A DNA stretch of 62,000 bases from Liolophura sinensis (taxonomy: Eukaryota; Mollusca; Polyplacophora; Chitonida; Chitonidae): contig NC_088302.1 in the NCBI RefSeq assembly GCF_032854445.1, positions 2,472,023 to 2,534,022 of the forward strand, in the 5' to 3' direction. Made by a program: the position numbers and the translations under genes. Of this stretch, positions 1 through 12,420 are shown piece after piece. The notes beneath the pieces were generated by a model. That model saw only the letters and a list, made by a program, of their open reading frames with translations, was not told the DNA's origin and did not search any database. The number at the start of each line of letters is the position of its first letter. The first letter of the stretch is position 1.

Positions 1-164
1 GATAACAGTCGGCCAAATTCCCAAAGAGTCATCAGTCACAACAAACCGAGGATGATTTAAAGATCTGTTACCAATTCAACCAACAGTTGCCTTAAGCAAT
101 ACAAAGAAATAGGTTTAATTAGTGCCATTATACTTCCAGCGTAGTTATCCAAAATGCAAATTAT

Positions 165-3090
165 CATACACGGTGCTATACACCCTCTATTTAAATATAC
201 CCCGTCTATTATACACTCTCTATTATACCCCGTGTGTCATACATCCTTTATTATACCCCATCTATTACACTCTATATTATACCCCGTCTGTCATACATCC
301 TTTATTATACCCCGTTTATTACACTCTCTAGTATACCCCGTCTATTATACACCCTCTATTATACCCCGCCTATTATACTCTCTTTACTATACCCTGTTCA
401 TTATACATCCTTTGTTATACCCCGTCTAATATACACCCTCTATTATACCCCGTCTATTACACTCTCTGTTATACCCCGTCTATCATACCCTGTCTATTAT
501 ACTCCGTCTATCATACACTCCTTATTATACCCCTTCTGTCATACATCCTTTATTATACCCCGTCTATCATACACTCTCTGTTATACCCGTATATTATACA
601 CCCTCTATGGCATCCTTTCTATTATACATCCTGTATTATACCCCGTCTATTATACACCCTCTATTATAGCCCGTCTATTATAGCTCGTCTATTATACACT
701 CTCTGTTATACCCCATCCATTATACACCCTGTATTATACCCCGTCTATTACACTCTCTATTATACATCGTCTATTACACACCCTCTATTATACCCCATCT
801 ATTATACACTCTCTACTATACCCCGTCTATTACACACCCTCTATTATAACCCGTCTATTATACACCCCCTATTATACCCCCATCTATTACATGTATACAC
901 CCTCTATTATGCCCCGTCTATTATACACCCTGTATTATACCCCGTCTATTATACACCCTCTATTATAATCCGTCAATTACATATCCTCTATTATACCCCG
1001 TCTATTACATGTATACACCCTCTATTATACCCCGTCTATTACACACCCTGTATTATGCCCATCTATTATACACTTTTTACTATACCCCGCCTATTACACA
1101 CCCCCTGTTATACCTATTACACCCCCCCCCCCCCCAATTATACCCTGTCTATTACATGTATACACCATCTATTATGGCCCGTCTATTATACACCCTCTGC
1201 TATAACCCTGTATTATACCCCCTTTATTATATACCCTGTATTATACCCCGTCTATTATACACCCTCTATTATAATCTATCAATTACACACCCTCTATTAT
1301 ACCCTCCATTTTACCCCGTCTATTACACCCCGTCTATTACATGTATACACTCTCTATCATACCCCGTCTGTTGTACACCTTCTATTATACCCCGTCTATT
1401 ATAACCCTGTATTATATCCCGTCTATCATACCTTGTCTATTATACTCCGTCTATTACACACTCCCTATTATACCCTATATTATTCCCTATATGTCTGTCA
1501 TACATCCTTTGTTATACCGCGTCCATTATACACCCTTTATTATACCCCGTCTATTATAAGCCCTCTTTGACACCCCTTCTATTTTACCCCTCCTAATTGT
1601 CCCGTCTGTTATACCCGTTGTATTATACCCCGTCAATTATACATCCTTTATAATACCCCATTATACATCCTCTATTATATCCCATCTATTATACACCCTC
1701 TGTTATACCCCGTCTGTTATATACCATCCATTATACCCCGTCTAATATAACCCTCTATTATAACCCTCTATTATACCTTGTCTATTATAACCCTGTATTA
1801 TACCCCTTCTGTTATACATCCTCTATTATACCTCGTCTATTATACATCCTGTAATATACCCCCTCTATTATACACCCTGTATTATACCCCGTCTATTATA
1901 CACCCTCTATTATACCCTGTCTGATATAACCCCTCTGTTATACCCCGTCGATTATACATCCTCTATTATACCCCGTCTATTATATAACATCTATTATACC
2001 CCGTCTAGTATAACTCTCTATTACACCTCATCTATTATAACCCTCTACTATACCCCGTTATAATAGACGGGGTATAATAGATTGTATCATCTATTATACC
2101 CCGTCTATTATACCCTGTCTATTATAACCCTCTATTACACCTCATCTGTTATAACCCTCTATTATACTCCTTCTATTATACATCCTCTATTATACCCCGT
2201 CTATTATATCCCGTCTATTATAACCCTCTATACACCTTCTATTGTACACCCTATATGATACCCCGCCTATTACACTTTCTATTATACCCCGTCTATTATA
2301 CACCCTCTATTATACCCCGTCTATTATACACTCTCTACTATACCCTGTGTATTATGCATCCTTTGTTATACCCCGACTCTTATACATCTTCTGTTATGCC
2401 CCGTCTATTATACTCTATTATACCCCGTCTGTTTTTCTCACGTCGATTATACTCCATGATACACTCTTTATTATACCCCGTCTATTATACACCCTCTATG
2501 ACACCCTGTCTATTATACACCCTCTATTATACCCTATCTTTTATACCCCGTCTATTATACTCCGTGTATTATACTCGGTTTATTATACACCTTGTATTAT
2601 ACCCCGTCCATTATACACCCTCTATTATACCTTGCCTATTATAAATCCTCTATTATACCCCGTCTATTACACGCCCTCTATTTTACCCCGTCTATTATAT
2701 ACCTGTATTATACAATCTGTATTATACCCTGCCCATTATACACCTCAATTATACACTCTCTATTATACCGTCCATTATACACCCTTTGTTATAACCCATC
2801 TATTATACACCCTCTGTTATACCCGTATATTATAAACCTTTTATTATACAACCTCTATTATAACCTAGTCTATTATATACCTCTATTATACCCCATCTAT
2901 TATGCACCCTCTGCTATACCCGTCTATTATACCCCGCCTATTACACTCTCTGTTATACCTCGTCTGCTATTCCCCCTCTATTATACACTCTATTATACCG
3001 TGTCTATTATACACCCTCGGTTATACCCGTCTGTTATAAACCTTTTATTATACACTCTCTATTATACCCCGTCTATTATACACTCTCTGT
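165..3090. repeat. 14-bp minisatellite array, about 2.9 kb
   Basis: Degenerate tandem array of a 14-bp unit of the type TATTATACCCCGTC alternating with TATTATACACCCTC, so a 28-bp period is also visible. Common variants are ATTACACC, ACTATACC and a longer linker containing ACATGTATACACC. A run of 14 C lies at 1122-1135. One segment near 2060-2084 is inverted relative to the rest. Several forward reading frames of 70-200 codons cross the array only because the unit lacks stops; they are not genes. The array lies inside an intron of the PDGF/VEGF-like gene and ends about 39 bp before its exon at 3128. Confidence 0.97.
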
Positions 3091-3127
3091 TTATTTTCTT
3101 GATTGTGTCTATATATACTCACTGCAG

Positions 3128-5528
3128 AAATCTGAAACTGAAATCACTGACAACCTTATCTACGTCTACAGATACCCATCGAGCGTATGCTCATTTTGAA
3201 GAAATGGAAAATAGCCCACTTGGCTACTGTTACCACCCTCAGCCGGAAATCATGCCCGTCCGCGGGGAAGGAGACTCCAAACATAAGTTATATATCCCAG
3301 AATGCACCGTGTTACATCGATGTCGTAACGTCAGTGGTTGTTGTCCTAACTCTTCAACGACATGCGGGCCGAAAACCATCGAAGTCATCACCAAGTCATT
3401 TTTCGTAGGTATTTCCTGTGCACTTTGGTCTTTGCCTGTCGGGAGCAATTGTATGGTAATACATGTATAATGACATGAAACTGGCACATGTGTTATTTGG
3501 AAGAAGTTTTGGTCACAAAACAATATATTTAAGTCTAAACTTAACAGGGAATTGGACTATCGTGAGGCAATTTACGCAGTTAAAGGTGTGCTGCCGAGCA
3601 CTTGTCATTCACCAATATGACGTGCATACTTGTATACCACGCGTGGGAAAGTTCGTCAGCATCTTCGCAAAAGTTGGTGGTTACTACGCAGGGGCTGTCG
3701 ATAGTATTTTTTAGGTAAAAAAACCAAAAACAAAACAGTATGGCGTTAAACAACAATCAATGTGTTTTTAGAGGAATCCTACCGGATAATATGTATTTTG
3801 TGCCCATATTTTATAAACTGCTTATCACGCTGACCTTCACCTATGTAAGAATACATTTCGCTCAAATTTTACTGGTGTGGTTGGTTCGTCGTTCAATTCG
3901 CCGATGCAATACGGTATATATGTTGTAAATGAAACGCTAATCTATTTATGCCCTTGTAGGTTGTGGAACTGACGGATCCTGACCAAGTCCAACCCAGTAA
4001 CATACAGATGGTGGAGAACCTGGACTTCATTAATCATACCGAGTGCGAATGTAAAGAAATCAAAGGTTTACCTGGGTAGGTTTGTGTGGGAAGCGATAAG
4101 CTAGCCCCTGCCTTGTGCTCAGGAGCTACACGATATGCTGTTATCCGATTCGTCCTATGTTTTCTTTTACTGCATTATACAAAGCAAGGCGAAGGTAAAA
4201 TTGTTCATTTCACCCATATTTATAGACAGTCCACCAGTGTGGATTGAGTGTTCGAATCTCCATCAGACCAGTTCGTCATGTAGATAAATTTGTCAAAATA
4301 CAGCAGTTCGCCGCTGCTTCCACTTGCTTATTGTCTGTAATAAACCTAAAACAAATGCTGGATACATTTAACCTATCGACAACCAGATTTAATAATGTTT
4401 GCATAAGATATAACAACAATGTTTTTTTCTCTGACTCTGACAGCTGTGACCAGGAATGCCCAACTCACTTCACACGGATGAGATCTAACATGAAGTGTTT
4501 ATGCGACTGCCTTGACGATAATGAGATCTGTCTGGAGATCAAACGTGGACACAAGAGTCTCGACGAGAAAACTTTAATGTAACTTACATTCCCCCTGTCC
4601 CATTCTTATTCTCACAAGATTTGTTTTCATGTTATTTTGCTTACTCATCACTTGTTAGGCCTAACAAATTCCTCATTTATTTATTATTTTCCAACTTAAT
4701 TGTTTAAGCCTGAGGCCTAATTTACAACCTATATTCACAATAGTAAAGATCTTCCAATTTGGTACTTAACTTAAAATGCAAAACAATACACTTGATCGGC
4801 CCTTTTTGCGTAAGGTCCTCGACTTGATTTCGATAAAGTAACTAACGATATCAAAATTATGTTTCAGTATTCAGTTGTATTTAATGTGTTTTTCCTTCCG
4901 CCTATAGCCTACTGGTAAATTTACATGCTATCACAACGCCTAAATCTTGATTATCTGTGATGAGTTGTCAGGACTGCCTATCATGCTTATTTATTTATTT
5001 ATTTGATTGGTGTTTTACGTCGTTCTCAAGATTATTTCCCTAATAGGCCTTCGATGGCGGCCAGCATTATGGTGGAAGCAAACAGTGCAGAGCCCCGGGA
5101 AACCCACGACCGTCCATATGTAGACCTACTTGTTTGTTTAACATGAAATAGACCTAAAAGGCTTAGCTTCCGCGTATTTGCAGATTTAAAAGAAATATTT
5201 TTTCGAGGTTGGGACCGAAATCCCAAACGGAAACGGACCAGATTTCTCTATCTGTGACTTCTGTGTATATTTTTAAGCATTCTAAATACTTAATTTTACG
5301 TTTTCATTTCCCCTCAACAGGCGTATCAAGGACAAAACTTACATGGCGCCAGTGTGTGAGGAGGAAGTGTTTGACATAAAGACAGGCTATTGTCCCAGAG
5401 TACACATTCGACATGAGGAGCATCACTACGGCCATCGGACAAAACACAGGGACCGTAACCATAGAAACCAACATGAACGCAATCACAGAAGAAAAAACCA
5501 CAAGGAAAGACGGGGGAAGAATAGCTGA
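3128..5528 (+). CDS. PDGF/VEGF-related growth factor, 3' four coding exons (5'-partial)
   Basis: Secreted cystine-knot growth factor that would signal through a PDGF/VEGF-type receptor tyrosine kinase. Exons read from GT-AG sites are 3128-3404, 3960-4075, 4444-4578 and 5321-5528; all junctions keep frame and give 244 residues to TGA at 5526. Counting from the first whole codon, the eight VEGF-domain cysteines are C34, C59, C65, C71, C72, C79, C121 and C123, with PEC, HRC, GCC and CEC in the expected order. Sequons are N67, N74 and N117. Exon 3 adds C-x12-C-x-C-x-C (C136 onward), resembling the CxCxC repeats after the VEGF domain in VEGF-C and insect Pvf. The last exon carries two more cysteines and a tail very rich in His, Arg and Lys, likely for heparin or matrix binding. 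No signal peptide is visible; it should lie in an upstream exon outside the window or hidden beyond the array. Family assignment is firm; orthology within PDGF/VEGF is not resolved. Confidence 0.9.
4986..5118 (-). mobile_element. SINE-1 fragment in the last intron of the PDGF/VEGF-like gene
   Basis: Starts with the reversed tail (TTAT)n, then the conserved 3' segment (TTGATTGGTGTTTTACG) and the core GGCGGCCAGCATTATGG; identity fades after the ACCCACGACC motif. The tRNA-like head is missing. Family definition is in the complete copy at 25733-26007. Confidence 0.85.
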
Positions 5529-7645
5529 TTAAGTGTTAATAATGAGGAATGTTTGGACAATATGTTTGACAATGACTACATGTAGGTAGGTAGGGTACAG
5601 GGTGAACCCACCGTCTGTAACACTGCCAGAGGACATAAACTCCGCTTTGTGGTGTAGGAAACCTTGCAATGAGGGTGAAGTCTTGCGCCGTTGCGGATCA
5701 CTACACACTCGTATCTTGAATCTGACTGGTACATTGGTCAGAGAAAATACTACATGGCTTCATCACCTTTGTGATGAACGTTACCGATGACTTCACACTC
5801 GTATCTTGAATCCGACTGGTACATTGGCCAGAGAAAATACTACATGGCTTCATTACCTTTGTGATGAACGTTACCGATGACTTGGGTTTTCCTTGTTATG
5901 AATAACATATGGATTTTTCGTGGTGTATTTACCTTTGATCAGGTATAAATATCCCTAATCAACTCCCTGATGTTCTCACAATGACTTTGATAACACTGTG
6001 ATGAAGTTATGCAAATGAATGTGTGTCCGTGGGTTTAGACTATAAGAGACTTTTCGTCGACCGTCATAATCTTGGTAACACGCTCAACGATAAAGTGTTG
6101 CCAAAGTGGGTGTTTCCATCATGTAGGCGGTTGGTGCTGGGAGAGTGGAACAGAATAATCAACCACTGTTTCACTCAGAGACGGACATAATCTGCTCTAT
6201 ACCTGGCAATCAGAAACTCGTTTTAGCTTTTGTACAGCAAGCGGAGATGGTGGTCATGACTATTTGTGTTCATTGTGCCAGTACCTGTCGGCTTGTGTAC
6301 TGTCGGGTGTATTTTGTGTTCTCCTCATGTTTACTTTATATACATGTTTATACATTTTATTTTACTGTTACTGTCCATCCGATAGTACGCAAGAAACAGT
6401 TTACCTCGCAGTTCAGCTCAATGCAAACAGTGTGATTGTTAAGAAATGATTAACGGCTGTACATGATATTTATTTGCATCAATTTGTAAATGTAACCCTC
6501 GTGCTAGTAAATAATCACGCGCATGCGCATCTTCTCTTTTTGTCACCAGCAATTTCTAGCGATTTCAGATTATCTGACGATGAAACATGCCGCAAAACGT
6601 GTGAAATTGTCTGTTAGTTTACACACGTGTACATATAGACCCACATAAACCTAATCACTTGAATACTAACCGAATCCGGCACAGGTCGTGATGTATCCAC
6701 ATGCTGTAACCACAGCTACATGAGATATGCTTAAAATTTGGAATGGTTTTTGTTATCTTTGAGATGAACGATTACGATGCGGTCACTGCTTTCTTGGCTG
6801 AGAATTGAAACATCACCGGGTTTTCCTCGTCTGTCATTTTCATCTCCCTGAAAGGTATAGCGAAGGCATGTGTCAGTCTTATTGGTTACATGTATGGCGA
6901 CATGGACTTAGCTCTATAGCGTAGAGACAGTTCGTCGGTAATTTACCAAAGGCCACTGGTTTTCCACGGGTTTTCTTTCACTTATAACCTTTACCACATC
7001 GTATAGATCATGAAACATTTTTCACTATAAGCCGTTAAACTGCAATCAAATAAATAGGAAATCTATAGCGTATACATTATATTAGATTCGACGTTAAAGA
7101 GTCGACCGGTTTTTTTTTTTTTCCTTCAGACTACAAGGATGTGCGTGTTCTTTTACCGCGAACAGCATTACGCATGCGCTCTGTGTCAAGATGTTGTACA
7201 TGTACTTACTGGACTTCAGGCCTTAACCTGGAACTCACATATAAATACGTTTTATTTGTTATAGAACAGATCATAAAAATACACAATAAATGAAGTTTCA
7301 TTCGTCAAAATTCCTTCGTGTTTTTAAAATTGGGCATATTGGGGTTCACATGAAAACTGTTTCAATTCCTGTTATCATGTAGCCTGTATACTGTACATTG
7401 TATATAATCATAATTAGCCGAAATCAACATTATGCAAACCTGTGGATGAAATTAATCGTCAGATACATATATTTGATAATATAATGTTCAATATAGACTT
7501 CGCTGCACCGGTTCTCGCAAACCTGTAACTTTGTATTCTGTATGCGTGATTCCCATTTTACATATATGAACCAGCCTCTTTCAACAGAAGAAATTCTCAC
7601 CGTCACGAAAGTAATACTTGCATCGCCTGTTTACACTTCCTATCA
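5529..7645 (+). other. 3' flank of the PDGF/VEGF-like gene
   Basis: Probably contains the 3' UTR. The best AATAAA candidates are at 7039-7044 and 7285-7290, but the first looks like a decayed SINE tail. Apart from the duplication at 5704-5883 and a T-run near 7111-7122, I see no gene. Confidence 0.4.
5704..5883. repeat. 90-bp direct tandem duplication
   Basis: Two copies (5704-5793 and 5794-5883) starting CACACTCGTATCTTGAAT and differing at only a few bases. It lies about 175 bp after the stop codon of the PDGF/VEGF-like gene, so it is probably in its 3' UTR. Confidence 0.92.
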
Positions 7646-7649
7646 GTAA

Positions 7650-9010
7650 ATAACTCTGGTGTATAAGCAGAGCCGTCCATTCATGCATACTCACACTTCC
7701 TATCATGAAATAACTCTGATATACTACGAGATCCCGTCCATTCACGCAGATTCACGCTATCCATCATGGAATAACTCTGGTGTACTAACAGAACTCGTCC
7801 ATTCAATTTGATTCACACTTCCCGTTAAGAAATGACTGCAAACTAAGAGATCCCGTCCATTCATATAGAGTCACACTTCCCATCATGAAATGACTCTGAT
7901 AAACTAACAGAGCCCGTCCATTCACGTAGATTCACACTTCCCATCATGAAACGACTCTGGTATATACCATCAGAGTCTGTCCATTCATGTAGATTCGCGC
8001 TATACCCATCATGAAACGACTCTGGTATATACCACCAGAGTCTGTCCATTCATGTAGATTCACGCTATACCCATCATGAAACGACTCTGGTATATACCAC
8101 CAGAGTCTGTCCATTCATGTAGATTCACGCTATACCCATCATGAAACGACTCTGGTATATACCACCAGAGTCTGTCCATTCATGTAGATTCACGCTATAC
8201 CCATCATGAAACGACTCTGGTATATACCACCAGAGTCTGTCCATTCATGTAGATTCACGCTATACCCATCATGAAACGGCTCTGGTATACCACCAGAGTC
8301 TGTCCATTCATGTAGATTCACGCTACACCCATCATGAAACGACTCTGGTATATACCACCAGAGACCGTCCATTCATGTAGATTCACGCTATACCCATCAT
8401 GAAACGGCTCTGGTATACCACCAGAGTCTGTCCATTCATGTAGATTCACCCTACACCCATCATAAAACGGCTCTGGTATACCACCAGAGTCCGTCCATTC
8501 ATGTAGATTCACGCTATACTCATCATGAAACGGCTCTGGTATATACCACCAGAGTCTGTCCATTCATGTAGATTCACGCTACACCCATCATGAAACGGCT
8601 CTGGTATACCACCAGAGTCTGTCCATTCATGTAGATTCACGCTATACCCATCATGACACGGCTCAGGTATATACCACCAGAGTCCGCCCATTCATGTAGA
8701 TTCACGCTATACCCATCATGAAACGGCTCTGGTATACCACCAGATTCCGTCCATTCATGTAGATTCACGCTACCCATCAGGAATAGGGCCTAACTCTAAC
8801 ACAGCCCGTTCATTCATTTAGATTCACACCTCCCATCATGAAATGACTCTGCTATACTACCAGAGTCCGTCCATTCATGTAGAATCACGCTACCCATCAG
8901 GAATAACTCTAACAAAGCCCGTCCATTCATTTAGATTCACACCTCCCATCATGAAATGACTCTGCTATACTAACAGAGCCCGTTCATTCATGTTGAGTCA
9001 CACTTCTCAT
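7650..9010. repeat. 65/63-bp hairpin minisatellite
   Basis: About 20 tandem units; the central ones are nearly identical, the edges degenerate. Unit landmarks are CCATTCATGTAGATTCACGC, then CCCATCATGAAACG, then a dyad ACTCTGGT...ACCAGAGT. Units are 65 bp with TATATACC between the arms and 63 bp where two bases of this linker are missing. Minus-strand frames of 60-80 codons across it are repeat translations, not proteins. Confidence 0.95.
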
Positions 9011-9183
9011 CTCAAATTGATGTCCGTTAAACTAAGGATCCTATACCAGTACAAATGTTCACACTTCCGCTCCCGTTGTTTGTATATATTCTTGTGTTTT
9101 ACACCGTACTCAACGATGTTTACTGTCCTGTAACAAGAGGTGTGATTAGGTGTATATTTGTGCTACCTGGTATAATTTGGCGA

Positions 9184-9405
9184 CCATGCCGCCACTGAAG
9201 TATCATGGCGATATCACCAAACACGACACTCCACCCCGGCACATTATACTGACACCGAGCCAACAAGTTCTATTTCCTTGCTCTAACCTCTCAGTGCTGA
9301 GCCCAAAACGATGCAACAACTTGAACCATTTTCAGCCCGGCCCGAGTTTGATCCCATGTCTCCTGATTTTGAGGCGGACGCTCTAACCACTGGGCCACTG
9401 AAGCG
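9184..9405 (-). mobile_element. SINE-3, tRNA-headed, minus orientation
   Basis: On the minus strand it begins with a tRNA-like promoter: an A-box-like segment ending GTGGTTAGAGC and a B-box-like GGGATCAAACTC. A body containing GTGTCAGTATAATGTG follows, a motif also present in the copy at 31500-31965 and, in altered form, in SINE-2. No clear tail or target duplication is seen. Confidence 0.7.
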
Positions 9406-9419
9406 TTCCTGTCCATCAA

Positions 9420-9650
9420 GAAATAACATCCATATTCTCACAGTGCCTGAACACATGTTCATAACTCCCACGATGAAATAACTCCCGTTTATCAGGCGGG
9501 TGACAAATGTAGACACCTATCACGAAATAACTCCCGTTTCGTCGGAGGGTGAAAATGTTCACACCTGTCGTGAAATAACTCCCGCTTGCCAGGATGGTTC
9601 ACATCTGTCATGAAATAACTCCCGTTTGCCAGGAGGGTGACAAATGTTCA
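9420..9650. repeat. Degenerate 40-49-bp tandem repeat
   Basis: Four to five copies marked by GAAATAACTCCCG at 9475, 9524, 9572 and 9612. The motif resembles the CATCATGAAATAACTC part of the 7650-9010 array, so this looks like a decayed outlier of that array separated by the SINE-3 insertion. Confidence 0.75.
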
Positions 9651-9654
9651 TAAA

Positions 9655-10700
9655 AAGCTTGTTCATGTACATTTCTCATGAGACAACTCCTAACTATACC
9701 TACAAAATGACTGACTGACTGGGATTTAATTCAGAATTTCAGCCATACCATGGCGAGCTAGATAGCTTATATGTTCACACCATCACTTCGGTGTACCACT
9801 TTACACAATTGTACGGATTTAATATAGGGCTTAACTTACGAGGTCTTTCTGTCAAACGCATTCTATACTAAGCCGGATTCTTTTTTTGATAGGCAGTTTG
9901 ACCAGAAGGTTACCTTTTGGCCAACGTTGAACTGCTGTATTCTTTGACTCCTCGTGATTTTTTCTTCACTATTAAAATCTATTACCTCGCGTTACATTTG
10001 AACCTGTCGTTGTTCTCTGGCATATGTTTGACAGTGTACATGTTTGTGACGTAATGTGCACTAATCACAATTTTGGGCAGGTGAATTACAAAGACTCCCC
10101 TCAAGTACGGCCCTCGCGAGTCCTCGCTGCAGACCACTTCTACCACTATGGCGTGCATCTCTGTACGTCACTCGTGTGAAAGTTCGTAACTTGCCAAATC
10201 TAAGTTTGTATCGGTTATGGAATGAAAGACCTGTGCCAGAATTAACGGTTCTAAAGATTGCAAAAGATTGGCACAACAATGGTTATAACCTGGGACTAAT
10301 GTAACAGTTGGATATTATATTAGTCCCAGTTATAACCTAATGATAGTATTCTTAAACTTGACTCCGAAAAACAGGTGTAATTCTATCACAAAATCCAACG
10401 CCATGAAAGCCGCATGTAGAACACGGAGAAGAGAACGTGTTATCGGCAAGGACAATTGCACAACGCTCATCATGCATGGCCCAGAAAACACCTCAGGACC
10501 CATTTTCACAAAACTTAGCAAATCAGTTTTTCGTAACTCTCCTAGTAAATGACGTTTCCTTCTGGCAATATAACCAAGACAAGTCTTTTGCGAAAAAAGT
10601 TACGAGAAATATGACAATGAAGTTTGTGCAGGCGAGCCCAGTCAGCAGATAGGTTCAGACATCCACTTTGTTTAGAAATCTAAAAAAATTAGTGAACAAA
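9655..10700. other. Intergenic, no gene seen
   Basis: No convincing exon on either strand. The only structure found is the inverted repeat at 10281-10337. Confidence 0.5.
10281..10337. repeat. Perfect-arm inverted repeat (hairpin)
   Basis: Left arm 10281-10300 (GGTTATAACCTGGGACTAAT) pairs with right arm 10319-10337 over about 19 bp with one bulged base; the loop is 18 nt. The outer GGTTATAACC is itself a palindrome. Confidence 0.9.
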
Positions 10701-10716
10701 ACTTTGTTTTCCACAC

Positions 10717-10722
10717 TTTATT
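10717..10722 (-). promoter_or_regulatory. Candidate poly(A) signal of FAXDC2
   Basis: Reads AATAAA on the minus strand, followed directly by GTGTGG, a GU-rich downstream element. It would give a 3' UTR of about 1.7 kb. A second AATAAA with nearby GTGTGGG lies near 11248. The sequence cannot decide between them. Confidence 0.45.
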
Positions 10723-12420
10723 GAGGTATACGGACACTTTTCTAATGGGTATTCAAAGAGGATCAACTCTAAAATCTTAATTTCGTACCAGAATAATTCA
10801 GTGTTATACACGATGTGCATCTAGTTACTACTCCTAGTAGTGCATAGTCTAAGAGACGATACTGACAATGGCATGGTCCTTCATCAACCACATGTTGAAA
10901 GTTTAGGTAGTTCAGGTAACATTGCAAAGGCTAAATCACATTATTATAATAATATGGTTGATACCTTGACCTATCATCCAGGTATATGTATTTTGGCCTT
11001 TAGCAATGAAAATTGTGATTATTATATTTAAAGTGAGCCTCATCAGCCGACTATTTATATATAGCTGTACAAGAGTCCTAATAATAAAGAGAGGTCTGGG
11101 TTTCTACAACCTTCAAGGTTTCTATAATGACTTCTGAGTAAAGCTTTAAACAACACCATTTATAAAGCCATAGTATGTCATGGTTCACAAAGAATGAAAC
11201 TAAATGTACTCACAACAAAGCTTGTGATGATCCCACACATACTACTTTTATTATCCCAAAGCTTATACATTAGCTTAGTTCCTCTAAAGCATGTGACATT
11301 TGGATGAAACCAAGTCATGTCAGCAAATTATTCCTTAGATACCTAAACAAAATAAACCAAAAGAGACAAAAAAAAAAAAAAAAAAAAAAAATCCACAACC
11401 GTGCAGGCTGCGTTGACCAATAAGGATAACTGCAAATCTGCAAATATGACACAAGTGAAAAGCAAGTAAGAAAAATGAAGTTCTAGGTAAGATACTCTGT
11501 ATGATCAAACTTCAAAACAACAATGTACCTGCGTACTTTGGTCTTGTAAACACATGAATTGTCACAGTAGTAAATAAAAATACATATATCATGTATAAAA
11601 CACTTTGTTTTTGCATTGATAGAAATGCTGTGGCTGTACATTTCACAAACCTAACAAAGATGGAATCAAACTTCCAACGAGGTGGGCATTTTCCTCTTAA
11701 CAATCCTCTTCTCGGATTTCTCAAACAAAACCAGCCACAACTACATCACCTGACGAACAAAAGTTCTGCCAATGACACCGGACATATACACATACCATGT
11801 ACTATACTATAACACAATCAGATCATTATTATCACCTATAAACTTGGGTACAAAGAAAGACAAATTACATTTAACTGACAGGCTTACTGACTGAAGATTC
11901 AAACTCTATCCAATCACAAATAAATGACACATTATAATCTCTTAACTTTCACAATAAATCTGACCCTTTGAAGAAACTTTTGGTTAAAATTTCCCACATA
12001 AAAGACTGTACAATGGGGAAAGGGTAAGACAAAAAGCGTAGCAATTAAATGCTGTAAAAGATACCAGGTACTGTAATTACAGTAAAAGTAAAACCCTGCT
12101 GACTTGTGATTGTCACCCCATTAAAACAATATCTGAATAAATGATGGCAACACATAAATGCCATCATAGTAGATTGTCTAGATGGATGTATAATGTTTTT
12201 AAAACACACTTTGTTTCCCTTCTTATAAAAGCTGTTTCGTGCTCCAACAAAAATTGTGCTGCAATGCAGACACAAACAACATTAAGGCAAAGTCACTGAG
12301 TGACACTGAAAGCCCAATAATTTTATCTATATACACTAATGTGATATCACAAGACCCATGGTGACTGGTGGGAGAGAGTAGAAGGGGCAGGAAGGGGCGA
12401 AGCAAAGGTTCTGGCACACA
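10723..12420 (-). other. Probable 3' UTR of FAXDC2
   Basis: AT-rich stretch between the FAXDC2 stop codon and the poly(A) candidates, without convincing splice sites or coding exons. It holds a run of 24 A (plus strand) at 11368-11391. The small open frames here lack coding character. Confidence 0.45.
11368..11391 (+). repeat. Poly(A) run, 24 bp
   Basis: Homopolymer of 24 A. It could be a microsatellite or the tail of an old retroposed sequence; no recognisable body precedes it. Confidence 0.9.

Noticed and set aside
122-1570. Overlapping plus-strand frames of 70-171 codons
   Set aside because: Translations of the 14-bp array; peptide is a repeated YTPSIIPRLLYTLY type and other frames are equally open.
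2242-2835. 197-codon plus frame in the 14-bp array
   Set aside because: Repeat-derived, no start context, signal or domain.
7861-8691. Minus-strand frames with LHEWTDSGG repeats
   Set aside because: Repeat translations; units of 65 bp shift the frame between copies, which a coding repeat would not tolerate.
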